Source: Pseudomonas putida (GTDB taxonomy: Bacteria > Pseudomonadota > Gammaproteobacteria > Pseudomonadales > Pseudomonadaceae). Taken from it: DNA of 64,000 nucleotides. Made by a program: the position numbers and the translations under genes. This document shows, piece after piece, positions 31,140 through 40,079 of the stretch (within the stretch, counting starts at the first letter, position 1; the number at the start of each line of letters is the position of its first letter). Location of the stretch: contig NZ_CP113097.1 in assembly GCF_026625125.1 (NCBI RefSeq), positions 5,566,001 to 5,630,000 on the forward strand, written 5' to 3'. The notes beneath the pieces were generated by a model. It was not told where the DNA came from. It made no database searches and saw only the letters and a program-made list of their open reading frames with translations.

Positions 31140-31934
31140 ATGTCGAAATTCGCCAAACCGCTTCTCAATGCCAGCCTGGCCATCCTGCTGGGCACCGGTC
31201 TGTTCAGCCAGGCATTCGCCGGCGAGCAACTGAAAACCATCCAGGAAAAAGGCGTGATCAACGTCGGCCTCGAAGGCACCTACCCGCCATTCAGTTTCCA
31301 GGATGAAAACGGCAAGCTTGCCGGCTTCGAGGTCGAGCTTTCGGAACTGCTGGCCAAGGAGCTGGGCGTCAAGGCCAAGATTCAGCCGACCAAATGGGAT
31401 GGCATCCTTGCAGCGCTGGAATCCAAACGCCTAGACGTGGTGGTCAACCAAGTGACCATCTCCGAGGAGCGCAAGAAGAAGTACGACTTCTCCGAGCCTT
31501 ACACCGTCTCCGGCATCCAGGCGCTGATCCTGAAGAAAAAAGCCGAGCAGTTGAACATCAAGACCGCGCAGGATCTGGCCGGCAAGAAAGTCGGCGTGGG
31601 CCTGGGCACCAATTATGAACAGTGGGTGAAGCAGGACGTTCCGAACGCTGAAGTGCGCACCTATGAAGATGACCCGAGCAAGTTCGCCGATCTGCGCAAC
31701 GGCCGGATCGACGCCATCCTGATCGACCGCCTGGCCGCCCTGGAATACGCGCAAAAAGCCAAGGATACCCAGCTTGCCGGCGACGCCTTCTCGCGCCTGG
31801 AAAGCGGCGTGGCCCTGCGCAAGGGTGAGCCTGAGCTGCTGGCAGCCATCAACAAGGCCATCGACAAGCTCAAGGCCGACGGCACCCTGGCCAAGCTGTC
31901 CGAGAAATACTTCGGTGCCGATGTCACCCAATGA
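31140..31934 (+). CDS. tcyJ: Cystine-type amino-acid-binding periplasmic protein
   Basis: 264 residues. Signal peptide 1-27 (…GLFSQAFA). It has the SBP_bac_3 fold with VINVGLEGTYPPFSFQDENGKLAGFEVEL and RLDVVVNQVTISEERKKKYDFSEPY, matching the FliY/TcyJ cystine-binding group. The stop overlaps the permease start by 4 nt. Neighbouring epsC supports a cysteine/cystine role; other polar amino acids are possible. Confidence 0.88.
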   Translation: MSKFAKPLLNASLAILLGTGLFSQAFAGEQLKTIQEKGVINVGLEGTYPPFSFQDENGKLAGFEVELSELLAKELGVKAKIQPTKWDGILAALESKRLDVVVNQVTISEERKKKYDFSEPYTVSGIQALILKKKAEQLNIKTAQDLAGKKVGVGLGTNYEQWVKQDVPNAEVRTYEDDPSKFADLRNGRIDAILIDRLAALEYAQKAKDTQLAGDAFSRLESGVALRKGEPELLAAINKAIDKLKADGTLAKLSEKYFGADVTQ

Positions 31935-32599
31935 TCGCTGAAAGCCTGCAACTCGTTGTCGACTCCGCGCCCTTCCTGCTCAAGGGCGCGGGTTATACAG
32001 TGCTGCTGAGTGTCGGCGGCATGTTCTTCGGCCTGGTGTTGGGTTTTGCCCTGGCACTGATGCGCCTGTCGAAGATCCTGCCGCTGGACTGGCTGGCACG
32101 CATTTATGTGTCGTTCTTCCGGGGCACGCCGCTGCTGGTGCAGCTGTTCGTGATCTATTTCGGCATGCCGCAGATCGGCATCGAACTCGACCCCATCCCG
32201 GCCTCGCTGATTGGCCTGTCGCTGAACATGGCAGCGTACATCTGCGAAATCCTGCGTGCGGCGATCTCCTCGATCGACCGTGGCCAGTGGGAAGCAGCCG
32301 CCAGTATCGGCATGACCCGCACCCAGGCCATGCGCCGGGCGATCCTGCCGCAAGCCCTGCGCACGGCACTGCCACCGCTGGGTAACAGCTTCATCTCCCT
32401 GGTCAAGGATACCGCCCTGGCGGCGACCATCCAGGTGCCCGAACTGTTCCGCCAGGCGCAGCTGATTACTGCACGGACCTTCGAAGTTTTCACCATGTAC
32501 CTGGCCGTTGCAGTGGTGTACTGGATCCTCTGCAGCATCCTCGCGCACTTCCAGAACCGCATGGAAGCGCGGGTCAACCAGCACGACCAGGAGCACTGA
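31931..32599 (+). CDS. tcyL: Cystine-type ABC transporter permease
   Basis: 222 residues with five or so membrane segments. It is of the HisMQ/TcyL family: SFFRGTPLLVQLFVIYFGMPQ and the EAA loop EAAASIGMTRTQAMRRAILPQALRTALPPLGNSFI are diagnostic for polar-amino-acid importers. Coupled to tcyJ by an ATGA overlap. Confidence 0.9.
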   Translation: MIAESLQLVVDSAPFLLKGAGYTVLLSVGGMFFGLVLGFALALMRLSKILPLDWLARIYVSFFRGTPLLVQLFVIYFGMPQIGIELDPIPASLIGLSLNMAAYICEILRAAISSIDRGQWEAAASIGMTRTQAMRRAILPQALRTALPPLGNSFISLVKDTALAATIQVPELFRQAQLITARTFEVFTMYLAVAVVYWILCSILAHFQNRMEARVNQHDQEH

Positions 32600-32601
32600 A
32601 G

Positions 32602-33360
32602 ATGATCGTAGTAGAAGGCCTGACCAAGCAGTTCAAAGGCCAGACCGTGCTCAACGGCATCGACCTGACCGTGCAACCGGGCGAAGTGGTGGCCATCATC
32701 GGCCCCAGCGGCTCGGGCAAGACTACCTTCCTGCGTTGCCTGAACCTGCTGGAAACGCCTGACGCCGGGCGCATCCAGATCGGTGCCATCAGCATCGATG
32801 CCAACCGTCCGCTTGGCAACCAGCAAAGTGCCATTCGCCGTTTGCGCCAGCAGGCCGGCTTCGTGTTCCAGAGCTTCAACCTGTTCCCTCATCGCACCGC
32901 GCTGGAGAACGTCATGGAAGGCCCGGTGATCGTCAAGAAGACACCCCGTGCTCAAGCCATGGAGCTGGGCCGCACGCTGCTGGCCAAGGTCGGGCTGGCG
33001 GGCAAGGAAGACGCCTACCCCAAACGCCTTTCCGGCGGGCAGCAACAGCGCGTTGCAATCGCCCGGGCGCTGGCCATGGAGCCTGAGGTGATCCTGTTCG
33101 ATGAACCCACCTCGGCGCTGGACCCTGAGCTGGTCGGCGAGGTGCTGGCGACCATCCGCGGCCTGGCCGAAGAAAAGCGCACCATGATCATCGTCACCCA
33201 CGAGATGAGCTTTGCACGTGATGTGGCTAACCGGGTGATCTTCTTCGACAAGGGAGTGATCGTCGAGCAGGGCGAGGCCAAGGCCCTGTTTGCCCACCCC
33301 AAGCAAGAGCGAACTCGACAGTTCTTGCGCAAGTTTCTAGGGACTGCGGCTTCCGAATAA
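32602..33360 (+). CDS. tcyN: Cystine-type ABC transporter ATP-binding protein
   Basis: 252 residues. Walker [20 protein letters not shown]-loop FVFQSFNLFPHRTALENVMEGP, signature LSGGQQQRVAIARAL and Walker B VILFDEPTSALDPELVGEVL are typical of polar-amino-acid ATPases. It follows tcyL by 2 nt. A lone REP half-site comes after it. Confidence 0.92.
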   Translation: MIVVEGLTKQFKGQTVLNGIDLTVQPGEVVAIIGPSGSGKTTFLRCLNLLETPDAGRIQIGAISIDANRPLGNQQSAIRRLRQQAGFVFQSFNLFPHRTALENVMEGPVIVKKTPRAQAMELGRTLLAKVGLAGKEDAYPKRLSGGQQQRVAIARALAMEPEVILFDEPTSALDPELVGEVLATIRGLAEEKRTMIIVTHEMSFARDVANRVIFFDKGVIVEQGEAKALFAHPKQERTRQFLRKFLGTAASE

Positions 33361-33384
33361 ACTGCCTTCGGTTCACTTCCCTGT

Positions 33385-33404
33385 TGTCGGCAAGCCGGCG
33401 ATGG
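33385..33404. repeat. Single REP half-unit
   Basis: TGTCGGCAAGCCGGCGATGG matches one arm of the REP pairs elsewhere in the window, 25-44 nt after the tcyN stop. No partner is seen within 100 nt. Confidence 0.6.
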
Positions 33405-33431
33405 GGCGGTGCCCTTCGTACGAATCCCCAC

Positions 33432-33480
33432 TTCTATATATATTCAAAAATGGTATTTCATAATCAATTAATAGGCCATT
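33432..33480 (+). promoter_or_regulatory. AT-rich leader of the sfnB-like operon
   Basis: A tract with TATATATATTC, GGTATTTCATAATC and AATTAATAGG in otherwise GC-rich DNA, 150-200 nt upstream of the first SfnB-like gene. No clear -24/-12 sigma54 pair (GG-N10-GC) could be found. Candidate sulfur-starvation promoter. Confidence 0.35.
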
Positions 33481-33629
33481 AGGGTATATGAACCGGACCA
33501 CCGGACCAGCAAACGTCAGTCGCCATCAGCTGTAGCGACGTATTCAATTTGTGAGGTCAGGAATGGTCAGGATCACCACCCCCCCGTGCGTAACACCAGG
33601 GCATCGCGTGCAGCCAAGGAGCAGCACTG

Positions 33630-34871
33630 ATGTCCAGCCAGCCAAACACCCAATTCCCTAGCGATCTCGACAGCTCCCCGCAGCTGCTACCGGCGAAAAT
33701 ACTGCGTAACGACGCACAAGCCCTGCAAGCGGCCCGCGAACTTGCCGAGACCGCTCGCCAGCAGGCCGCCCGCCGCGACCAGCAGCGCAAGTTGCCTTGG
33801 GCAGAAATCGAACAATTCACCCGTAGCGGCCTGGGCAGCATCAGTGTGCCCAAGGCGTATGGCGGCCCCGACGTCTCGTTCGAAACCATCGCCGAAGTGT
33901 TCCGTATCATCAGCGCCGCGGACCCGGCCCTGGGGCAGATCCCACAGAACCAGTTCGGCATTTTGCTGCTGCTGCGCCTGACCGCGACACAAGCCCAACA
34001 GGCGCTGATCTTCCGCAGCGTGCTGGACGGCTGGCGCATCGGCAACGCCGGGCCGGAGCGCGGCACCAAGGACACCCTGACGCTCAAGGCGACGATTACC
34101 CGGGCCGGCGACGGCTTTCGCATCAGCGGTGAGAAGTTCTATTCCACCGGTGCGCTGTTCGCCCATTGGGTGGCCGTCAAGGCACTGGACGACGACGGCC
34201 GCCAGCGCCTGGCCTTCGTCCGCCGCGGCGCCCCCGGGCTGCGCATCGTCGATGACTGGTCAGGCTTCGGCCAGCGCACCACCGCCAGTGGCACCGTGCT
34301 GCTCGATCAGGTACCGGTCGATGCCGACCTGGTGATCGACAACTGGCGCCAGCGCGATATCCCCAATATCCAGGGCGCAGGCTCGCAACTGATCCAGGCA
34401 GCCATCGATGCCGGCATTGCCGAAGCCGCGATTGAAGACGCAATACGCTTCGTGCGCGAAACATCGCGCCCGTGGATCGAGGCCAAGGTCGAGCGCGCCA
34501 GCGATGACCCCTATGTGATTGCTGACATCGGCCGCCTGACACTCGAACTGCATGCTGCCCAAGCACTGCTGCGCAAGGCTGCGCGGGTACTCGATGAAGT
34601 CAACGCTGCACCGATCGACGCAGCCGCAGCCGCACGCGCCTCGATTGCAGTGGCCGAGGCCAAGGTGCTGACCACCGAGATAGCACTGCAGGCCAGTGAA
34701 AAGTTGTTCGAGCTGGCCGGCAGCCGCGCCACCCTTGCCGAGTTCAACCTCGACCGCCACTGGCGCAACGCCCGGGTGCACACACTGCATGACCCGGTGC
34801 GCTGGAAGTATCACGCGGTGGGCGATTACCACCTGAACGGCACCCTGCCTGCGCGGCATTCCTGGATCTGA
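33630..34871 (+). CDS. SfnB-family flavin-dependent oxidoreductase (acyl-CoA dehydrogenase fold), copy 1
   Basis: 413 residues with an acyl-CoA-dehydrogenase/DszC-like fold. Segments are FTRSGLGSISVPKAYGGPDVSFETIAEVFRIISAADPALGQIPQNQFG, RISGEKFYSTGALFAHWVAVKALD, and the C-terminal NLDRHWRNARVHTLHDPVRWKYHAVGDYHL typical of SfnB/DszC. The Glu base of acyl-CoA dehydrogenases is absent, as in DszC-type monooxygenases. Pseudomonas SfnB relatives are induced by sulfate starvation and linked to dimethyl sulfone use. First gene of a six-gene block ending in metI. Confidence 0.85.
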   Translation: MSSQPNTQFPSDLDSSPQLLPAKILRNDAQALQAARELAETARQQAARRDQQRKLPWAEIEQFTRSGLGSISVPKAYGGPDVSFETIAEVFRIISAADPALGQIPQNQFGILLLLRLTATQAQQALIFRSVLDGWRIGNAGPERGTKDTLTLKATITRAGDGFRISGEKFYSTGALFAHWVAVKALDDDGRQRLAFVRRGAPGLRIVDDWSGFGQRTTASGTVLLDQVPVDADLVIDNWRQRDIPNIQGAGSQLIQAAIDAGIAEAAIEDAIRFVRETSRPWIEAKVERASDDPYVIADIGRLTLELHAAQALLRKAARVLDEVNAAPIDAAAAARASIAVAEAKVLTTEIALQASEKLFELAGSRATLAEFNLDRHWRNARVHTLHDPVRWKYHAVGDYHLNGTLPARHSWI

Positions 34872-34944
34872 TTTCTGCCTTTTCGGGGGAGCAGTCTTGC
34901 CCCTCGAACCGGCCGCACAGCGGCCCAAGGCCCCGGAGCACACC

Positions 34945-36126
34945 ATGACAACATCCGTTATCACCAGCGACAGCCAAGCCCTGGCCGTTGCCGAACACGT
35001 CGCTCAGCAACTACGCCGCGACAGCGCATTGCGCGACCGTGAGCGCCGCCTGCCACACGCAGAGCTGGACCTGTTCAGCCAATCCGGCCTGTGGGCCATC
35101 AGCGTACCCAAGGCATTCGGCGGCGCCGGTGTTTCCAACGTCACCCTGGCCAACGTCATCGCTCGCATCGCCCAGGCCGACGCCTCACTCGGGCAGATCC
35201 CTCAGAACCACTTCTACGCCCTGGAAGTACTGCGAGTGAACGGCAGCCCGCACCAACAGCAACGCCTCTACGCCGAAGTCCTGGCCGGTCAACGCTTGGG
35301 CAACGCCCTGGCAGAGCTGGGCACCAAGACCGCCCATGACCGAACCACCCGCCTGTCCCGCGAAGGCGACGGCTACCGCATCAACGGCCGCAAGTTTTAC
35401 GCAACGGGGGCCCTCTACGCACAGCGCATACCGACGTCGGTGATCGATGATCACGGCGTGCAGCAGTTGGCCTTCGTCCCGGCCGACAGCCAAGGATTGC
35501 AAGTGATCGACGACTGGAGCGGGTTCGGCCAACGCACCACAGGCAGTGGCTCGGTGGTGTTCGACAACGTGCTGGTCCGCGCTGAAGACGTGGTGCCCTT
35601 CCAGTCGGCCTTCGAGCGCCCTACTCCGGTCGGCCCGCTGGCGCAGATTCTTCACGCCGCCATCGACACCGGGATCGCGCGCGCCGCTTATGAGGATGCC
35701 CTGCACTTCGTGCGCACACGCAGCCGGCCGTGGGTCGACTCCGGCCAAGAGAAGGCCTGCGAAGATCCGCTGACGCTAAAGAGCTTCGGCCACCTTGCCA
35801 TCCGTTTGCACGCCGCCGAGGCCTTGCTCGAGCGCGCCGGCGAATTCCTCGACCGCGCCCAGGCCGACAGCACCACCGACACCGTCGCCGCTGCCTCCAT
35901 CGCCGTTGCACAAGCCCGTGCGCTGAGCACCGAAATAGCCCTCGCGGCAGGCACCACGTTGTTCGAGCTGGCCGGCAGCCAGGCCACCCTGGCCGAACAC
36001 AACCTCGACCGCCACTGGCGCAACGCCCGCGTGCACACCCTGCACGACCCGGTGCGCTGGAAGTACCACGCCATCGGCAACTACTACCTCAATGATGAAA
36101 ACCCACCGCGCCGGGGGACCATCTGA
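34945..36126 (+). CDS. SfnB-family flavin-dependent oxidoreductase, copy 2
   Basis: 393 residues from the ATG in CACCATGACAAC, with GGAG upstream. It aligns along its whole length with the preceding gene: SQSGLWAISVPKAFGGAGVSN, ASLGQIPQNHFYALEVLR, YRINGRKFYATGALYAQ, DDWSGFGQRTTGSG, NLDRHWRNARVHTLHDPVRWKYHA. It is thus a tandem paralogue that has clearly diverged. It shares its last base with the next start. It probably acts on a different organosulfur substrate or as a heteromer with copy 1. Confidence 0.85.
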   Translation: MTTSVITSDSQALAVAEHVAQQLRRDSALRDRERRLPHAELDLFSQSGLWAISVPKAFGGAGVSNVTLANVIARIAQADASLGQIPQNHFYALEVLRVNGSPHQQQRLYAEVLAGQRLGNALAELGTKTAHDRTTRLSREGDGYRINGRKFYATGALYAQRIPTSVIDDHGVQQLAFVPADSQGLQVIDDWSGFGQRTTGSGSVVFDNVLVRAEDVVPFQSAFERPTPVGPLAQILHAAIDTGIARAAYEDALHFVRTRSRPWVDSGQEKACEDPLTLKSFGHLAIRLHAAEALLERAGEFLDRAQADSTTDTVAAASIAVAQARALSTEIALAAGTTLFELAGSQATLAEHNLDRHWRNARVHTLHDPVRWKYHAIGNYYLNDENPPRRGTI

Positions 36127-37517
36127 TGGCCAGGCAGATCCTGCTCAATGCCTTCAACATGAATTGCATCGGGCATATCAACCACGGCTTGTGGACGCAT
36201 CCACGGGACACCTCGAACCAATACACGTCCATCAGCTACTGGACAGACCTGGCGCGCCTGCTGGAGCGTGGGCTGTTCGATGGCCTGTTCATCGCCGATA
36301 TCGTCGGCACCTACGACATCTACGGCAAGTCGCTGGACGTGACACTGAAGGAATCGATCCAGTTACCGGTCAACGACCCGCTGCTGCTGGTTTCGGCCAT
36401 GGCCGCCGTCACCCAAAATCTTGGCTTCGGCCTTACCGCCAACCTGACTTACGAGGCGCCATACCTTTTTGCGCGGCGCCTGTCCACGCTCGATCACCTG
36501 AGTAATGGCCGGGTTGGCTGGAATATTGTCACCGGTTACCTCGACAGCGCCGCCCGCGCCATGGGCCTGGAGCAGCAGCCGCAGCACGATCGCCGGTACG
36601 ACCAGGCCGATGAGTATCTGCAAGTGCTGTACAAACTCCTCGAAGGCAGCTGGGCCGACGATGCGGTGGTCGAAGACCGCGCGCGACGGGTGTATGCCGA
36701 CCCCGAAAAGGTACGCAAGATCCATCACCACGGCGAGTTCTATAAGGTCGAGGGCTACCACCTGTGCGAGCCCTCGCCACAGCGCACCCCGGTATTGTTC
36801 CAGGCGGGCAGTTCACCCCGCGGTCTGGCCTTCGCCGGTAACCATGCTGAATGCGTGTTCATCAGCGGCCAGGACAAGGCTGCCACCCGTGCCCAGGTCG
36901 ACAAGGTACGCGCCGCAGCACAGGCTGCCGGCCGCGACCCCCAGGGGGTGAAGGTGTTCATGGGCATTACGGTGATCGTCGCGCCCACCGAGCAGCAGGC
37001 GCAGGCCAAGTACGCCGAATACCTGCGCTATGCCAGTCCGGAAGCGGGTGTGGCCCACTTCGCCGCCTCGACCGGTATCGACTTTGCCGCCTATGAGCTG
37101 GATGAGCCGATTGGCGCCAGCACGGGCAACGCTATTCAGTCGGCCACCCGTCAATTGCAGGAAAACGCCTGGACCCGCCGCCGCCTGCTGGAACAGCACG
37201 CCCTGGGCGGGCGCTACGTGACCTTGGTCGGTGCCCCAGAAGCTGTGGCCGAACAGCTGATCGCCTGGGTCGACGAAACGGGCCTGGACGGCTTCAACCT
37301 GACCCGCACCGTCACCCCGGAAAGCTATGAGGACTTCATCGACCTGGTGGTCCCGCACCTGCAACAGCGCGGCCGCTACAAAACCGCCTACGCCGAAGGC
37401 ACCCTGCGCGAGAAGCTGTTCCAGAGCGATCACCCGCACCTGCCCGCCGACCATCCAGGCGCTACCTATCGCCACACCTCTACCCCTGCCACGACTGGAG
37501 TTGCGCACCATGCTTGA
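36126..37517 (+). CDS. FMNH2-dependent monooxygenase, NtaA/SnaA/DszA (LLM) family
   Basis: 463 residues, luciferase-like TIM barrel of the nitrilotriacetate/DszA class: SYWTDLARLLERGLFDGLFIADIVGTYDIYG, LTYEAPYLFARRLSTLDHLSNGRVGWNIVTGYLDSAARAMG, VLFQAGSSPRGLAFAGNHAECVFI. DszA cleaves a sulfone C-S bond, which fits SfnB neighbours. It needs reduced flavin from a separate reductase; ssuE in this window is a candidate. The C-terminus overlaps the MetQ-like start by 8 nt. Confidence 0.88.
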   Translation: MARQILLNAFNMNCIGHINHGLWTHPRDTSNQYTSISYWTDLARLLERGLFDGLFIADIVGTYDIYGKSLDVTLKESIQLPVNDPLLLVSAMAAVTQNLGFGLTANLTYEAPYLFARRLSTLDHLSNGRVGWNIVTGYLDSAARAMGLEQQPQHDRRYDQADEYLQVLYKLLEGSWADDAVVEDRARRVYADPEKVRKIHHHGEFYKVEGYHLCEPSPQRTPVLFQAGSSPRGLAFAGNHAECVFISGQDKAATRAQVDKVRAAAQAAGRDPQGVKVFMGITVIVAPTEQQAQAKYAEYLRYASPEAGVAHFAASTGIDFAAYELDEPIGASTGNAIQSATRQLQENAWTRRRLLEQHALGGRYVTLVGAPEAVAEQLIAWVDETGLDGFNLTRTVTPESYEDFIDLVVPHLQQRGRYKTAYAEGTLREKLFQSDHPHLPADHPGATYRHTSTPATTGVAHHA

Positions 37518-38310
37518 GAAACTGTTCCGGCCCGTCGCGGCCATTGCCCTGTCCTTCAGCCTGAGCGCAGGTGCCTGCGCTGCCGAACCGCTGAAGATCG
37601 GCACCACGTCTGCCTTCGCCATACCGCTGGAGGCGGCAGTGGAAGAAGCGCACAAGCAAGGCCTGGAGGTGAAGCTGATCGAATTCAGCGACTGGATTGC
37701 GCCCAATGTCAGCCTGAACAGCGGCGACATCGACGTGAACTACTTCCAGCACATCCCCTTCCTGGAAAACGCCAAGGCCGCAGCCGGTTTCAACCTGGTG
37801 CCCTTCGCTCCCGGCATCATCAACAACGTCGGGCTCTATTCAAAGCACTACAAAAGCTTTGCTGAGCTGCCCGAAGGTGCCAGCGTCGCCATCGCCAATG
37901 ACCCGATCAACAGTGGCCGAGGGCTGCAGTTGCTCGCCAAGGCCGGGCTGATCACGCTCAAACCGGGTGTGGGCTACAAAGCGACCGAGGACGACATCGT
38001 CGCCAACCCCAAGAAGCTGAAAATCCTGCAAGTCGAAGCCGTACAACTGGTACGCGCCTACGACGACGCCGACCTGGTGCAGGGCTACCCGGCCTACATT
38101 CGCCTGGCCAACACCTTCGATGCCACCTCGGCGCTGCTGTTCGACGGCCTGGAGAACAAGGAGTACGTGATTCAGTTCGTCATACGCCCACAGAGCAAGG
38201 ACGATCCGCGCCTGGCCAAGTTCGTCGACATCTACCAGCATTCACCTGCCGTGCGTGCAGCACTGAACAAAGCCCACGGCAACCTCTACCAAGCCGGCTG
38301 GGAAGGCTGA
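37510..38310 (+). CDS. metQ: MetQ/NlpA-family substrate-binding protein
   Basis: 266 residues. Signal peptide 1-24 (…FSLSAGACA). There is no convincing lipobox, so it is probably soluble in the periplasm rather than the usual MetQ lipoprotein. Family motifs are [60 protein letters not shown] and [25 protein letters not shown]. Its start lies within the end of the monooxygenase gene. Its binding pocket may serve an organosulfur compound rather than methionine. Confidence 0.85.
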   Translation: MLEKLFRPVAAIALSFSLSAGACAAEPLKIGTTSAFAIPLEAAVEEAHKQGLEVKLIEFSDWIAPNVSLNSGDIDVNYFQHIPFLENAKAAAGFNLVPFAPGIINNVGLYSKHYKSFAELPEGASVAIANDPINSGRGLQLLAKAGLITLKPGVGYKATEDDIVANPKKLKILQVEAVQLVRAYDDADLVQGYPAYIRLANTFDATSALLFDGLENKEYVIQFVIRPQSKDDPRLAKFVDIYQHSPAVRAALNKAHGNLYQAGWEG

Positions 38311-38311
38311 A

Positions 38312-39421
38312 ATGAGTCAGGCCAGCGCCCTCAGGGCGCCCTCCCTTCAACCCGCGCCGCCACCTGCGCGGGAGCAGCCTTTGCGCCAGGAAGTCAATGA
38401 CGCGCATGTACGCTTCATCGGCCTTGGCAAGACCTATCCGGGCCAGCAGCAGCCGGCGTTGCAGGGCATCGACCTGAATATTCGCCGTGGCGAGATCTTC
38501 GGCATCATCGGCCGCAGCGGCGCAGGTAAATCGTCACTGTTGCGCACCATCAACCGGCTGGAACAGCCCAGCCAAGGCCGCGTACTGATCGATCAGGTCG
38601 ACATCGCTGCGTTCGACGAAGACCGCCTGGTAGCGCTGCGCCGCCGGATCGGCATGATCTTTCAGCATTTCAATCTGATGTCGGCCAAAACCGTATGGCA
38701 GAACGTCGAGCTGCCGCTGAAGGTGGCTGGCGTGGCCAAGACCGAACGCCAGCACAAGGTCCGTGCGCTGCTCGAACTGGTGGGCCTGCAGGAAAAACAT
38801 CACATGTATCCGGCACAGCTGTCGGGTGGGCAAAAGCAGCGTGTGGGCATCGCCCGGGCTTTGGTACATGACCCCGAAATCCTCTTGTGCGACGAGGCCA
38901 CGTCGGCGCTGGACCCAGAGACCACGGCATCTATCCTCGAGCTGCTGCGCGACATCAACCAGCGCCTGGGCCTCACAGTGGTGCTGATTACCCACGAAAT
39001 GGCCGTCATCCGCGATATCTGCCAGCGCGTGGTGGTGCTCGAACGCGGTGAAATTATCGAACAGGGTGAAGTCTGGCGAGTATTTGGCACACCCCGCCAT
39101 GAAGTCACCCGCACCTTGCTCGCGCCCTTGCAGGCCAAGCTGCCTGCAGCTTTGCAGGCGAGCCTGCAAGCCAGCCCGGCAAGTCGCAACGCCGCCGTCG
39201 TGCTCAAGCTCACGGTGCTTGGCGAGCCGGCGCTGTCCGACTTGTTCAGCGACCTGGGTGGGCGTGTGCGCCTGCTGCAGGGTGGGATCGAAACAATCGG
39301 CGAGCATGCCCTTGGGCAACTGATCCTGTCGGTACACGGCTCCCCGCACGACACCCACCACTTGCTCGAACATGCCCGCCGCTGGGCCGAAGATGTGGAG
39401 GTATTGGGCCATGTGGTTTGA
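38312..39421 (+). CDS. metN: MetN-type ABC transporter ATP-binding protein
   Basis: 369 residues. Walker [19 protein letters not shown], signature [15 protein letters not shown] and Walker [17 protein letters not shown] are intact. A C-terminal NIL regulatory domain (about residues 285-365, [42 protein letters not shown]) is present, which in E. coli MetN binds methionine and shuts transport. The N-terminus has a 30-residue Pro-rich extension not usual in MetN. It overlaps metI by 11 nt. Confidence 0.9.
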   Translation: MSQASALRAPSLQPAPPPAREQPLRQEVNDAHVRFIGLGKTYPGQQQPALQGIDLNIRRGEIFGIIGRSGAGKSSLLRTINRLEQPSQGRVLIDQVDIAAFDEDRLVALRRRIGMIFQHFNLMSAKTVWQNVELPLKVAGVAKTERQHKVRALLELVGLQEKHHMYPAQLSGGQKQRVGIARALVHDPEILLCDEATSALDPETTASILELLRDINQRLGLTVVLITHEMAVIRDICQRVVVLERGEIIEQGEVWRVFGTPRHEVTRTLLAPLQAKLPAALQASLQASPASRNAAVVLKLTVLGEPALSDLFSDLGGRVRLLQGGIETIGEHALGQLILSVHGSPHDTHHLLEHARRWAEDVEVLGHVV

Positions 39422-40055
39422 CCGCTTGCTCGAAGGGTTGCTCGACACCCTGCTGATGGTCGGCGTGTCGTCTTTTATCGCCCTGCTGGTGGGCGTGCCG
39501 ATGGCCGTGCTGCTGGTGACCAGTGATAAAGGCGGCATTTTCGAGGCGCACCTGCTGAACCGAGTGCTGGGCGCCTTCGTCAACCTGTTCCGTTCAATCC
39601 CGTTTCTGATCCTGATGGTCGCGCTGATCCCGTTCACCCGCCTGCTGGTCGGTACCACTTATGGTGTGTGGGCCGCCGTGGTGCCGCTGACCATCGCCGC
39701 CACGCCGTTTTTCGCGCGGATTGCCGAAGTCAGCCTTCGCGAAGTGGACCACGGCTTGGTGGAAGCGGCCCAGGCCATGGGGTGTCGACGTTGGCACATC
39801 ATCTGGCATGTATTGCTGCCCGAGGCACTGCCAGGGATCGTCGGCGGTTTCACCATTACCTTGGTGACGCTGATCAACTCCTCCGCCATGGCTGGGGCGA
39901 TCGGTGCAGGTGGGTTGGGGGATATTGCCTACCGGTATGGGTACCAACGCTTCGACAGCCAGATCATGCTGACGGTGATTGCCATGCTGGTGGCGCTGGT
40001 GGCGGTGATTCAAGTGGGTGGGGACAGTTTGGCGAAAGGGTTGAACAAGCGCTGA
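39411..40055 (+). CDS. metI: MetI-type ABC transporter permease
   Basis: 214 residues with five membrane segments. The MetI signature is visible: [67 protein letters not shown]. It pairs with MetN. The start MWFDRLLEG overlaps the metN stop, and this is the last gene of the block. Confidence 0.92.
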   Translation: MWFDRLLEGLLDTLLMVGVSSFIALLVGVPMAVLLVTSDKGGIFEAHLLNRVLGAFVNLFRSIPFLILMVALIPFTRLLVGTTYGVWAAVVPLTIAATPFFARIAEVSLREVDHGLVEAAQAMGCRRWHIIWHVLLPEALPGIVGGFTITLVTLINSSAMAGAIGAGGLGDIAYRYGYQRFDSQIMLTVIAMLVALVAVIQVGGDSLAKGLNKR

Positions 40056-40079
40056 AGCAAGGACCGCTTCGCGCCCGGC

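Noticed and set aside
33361..33629. Sigma54 promoter for the SfnB-like genes (expected from SfnR literature)
   Set aside because: No GG-N10-GC pair with the right flanks was found; the nearest candidate near 33600 has a spacing of 8.
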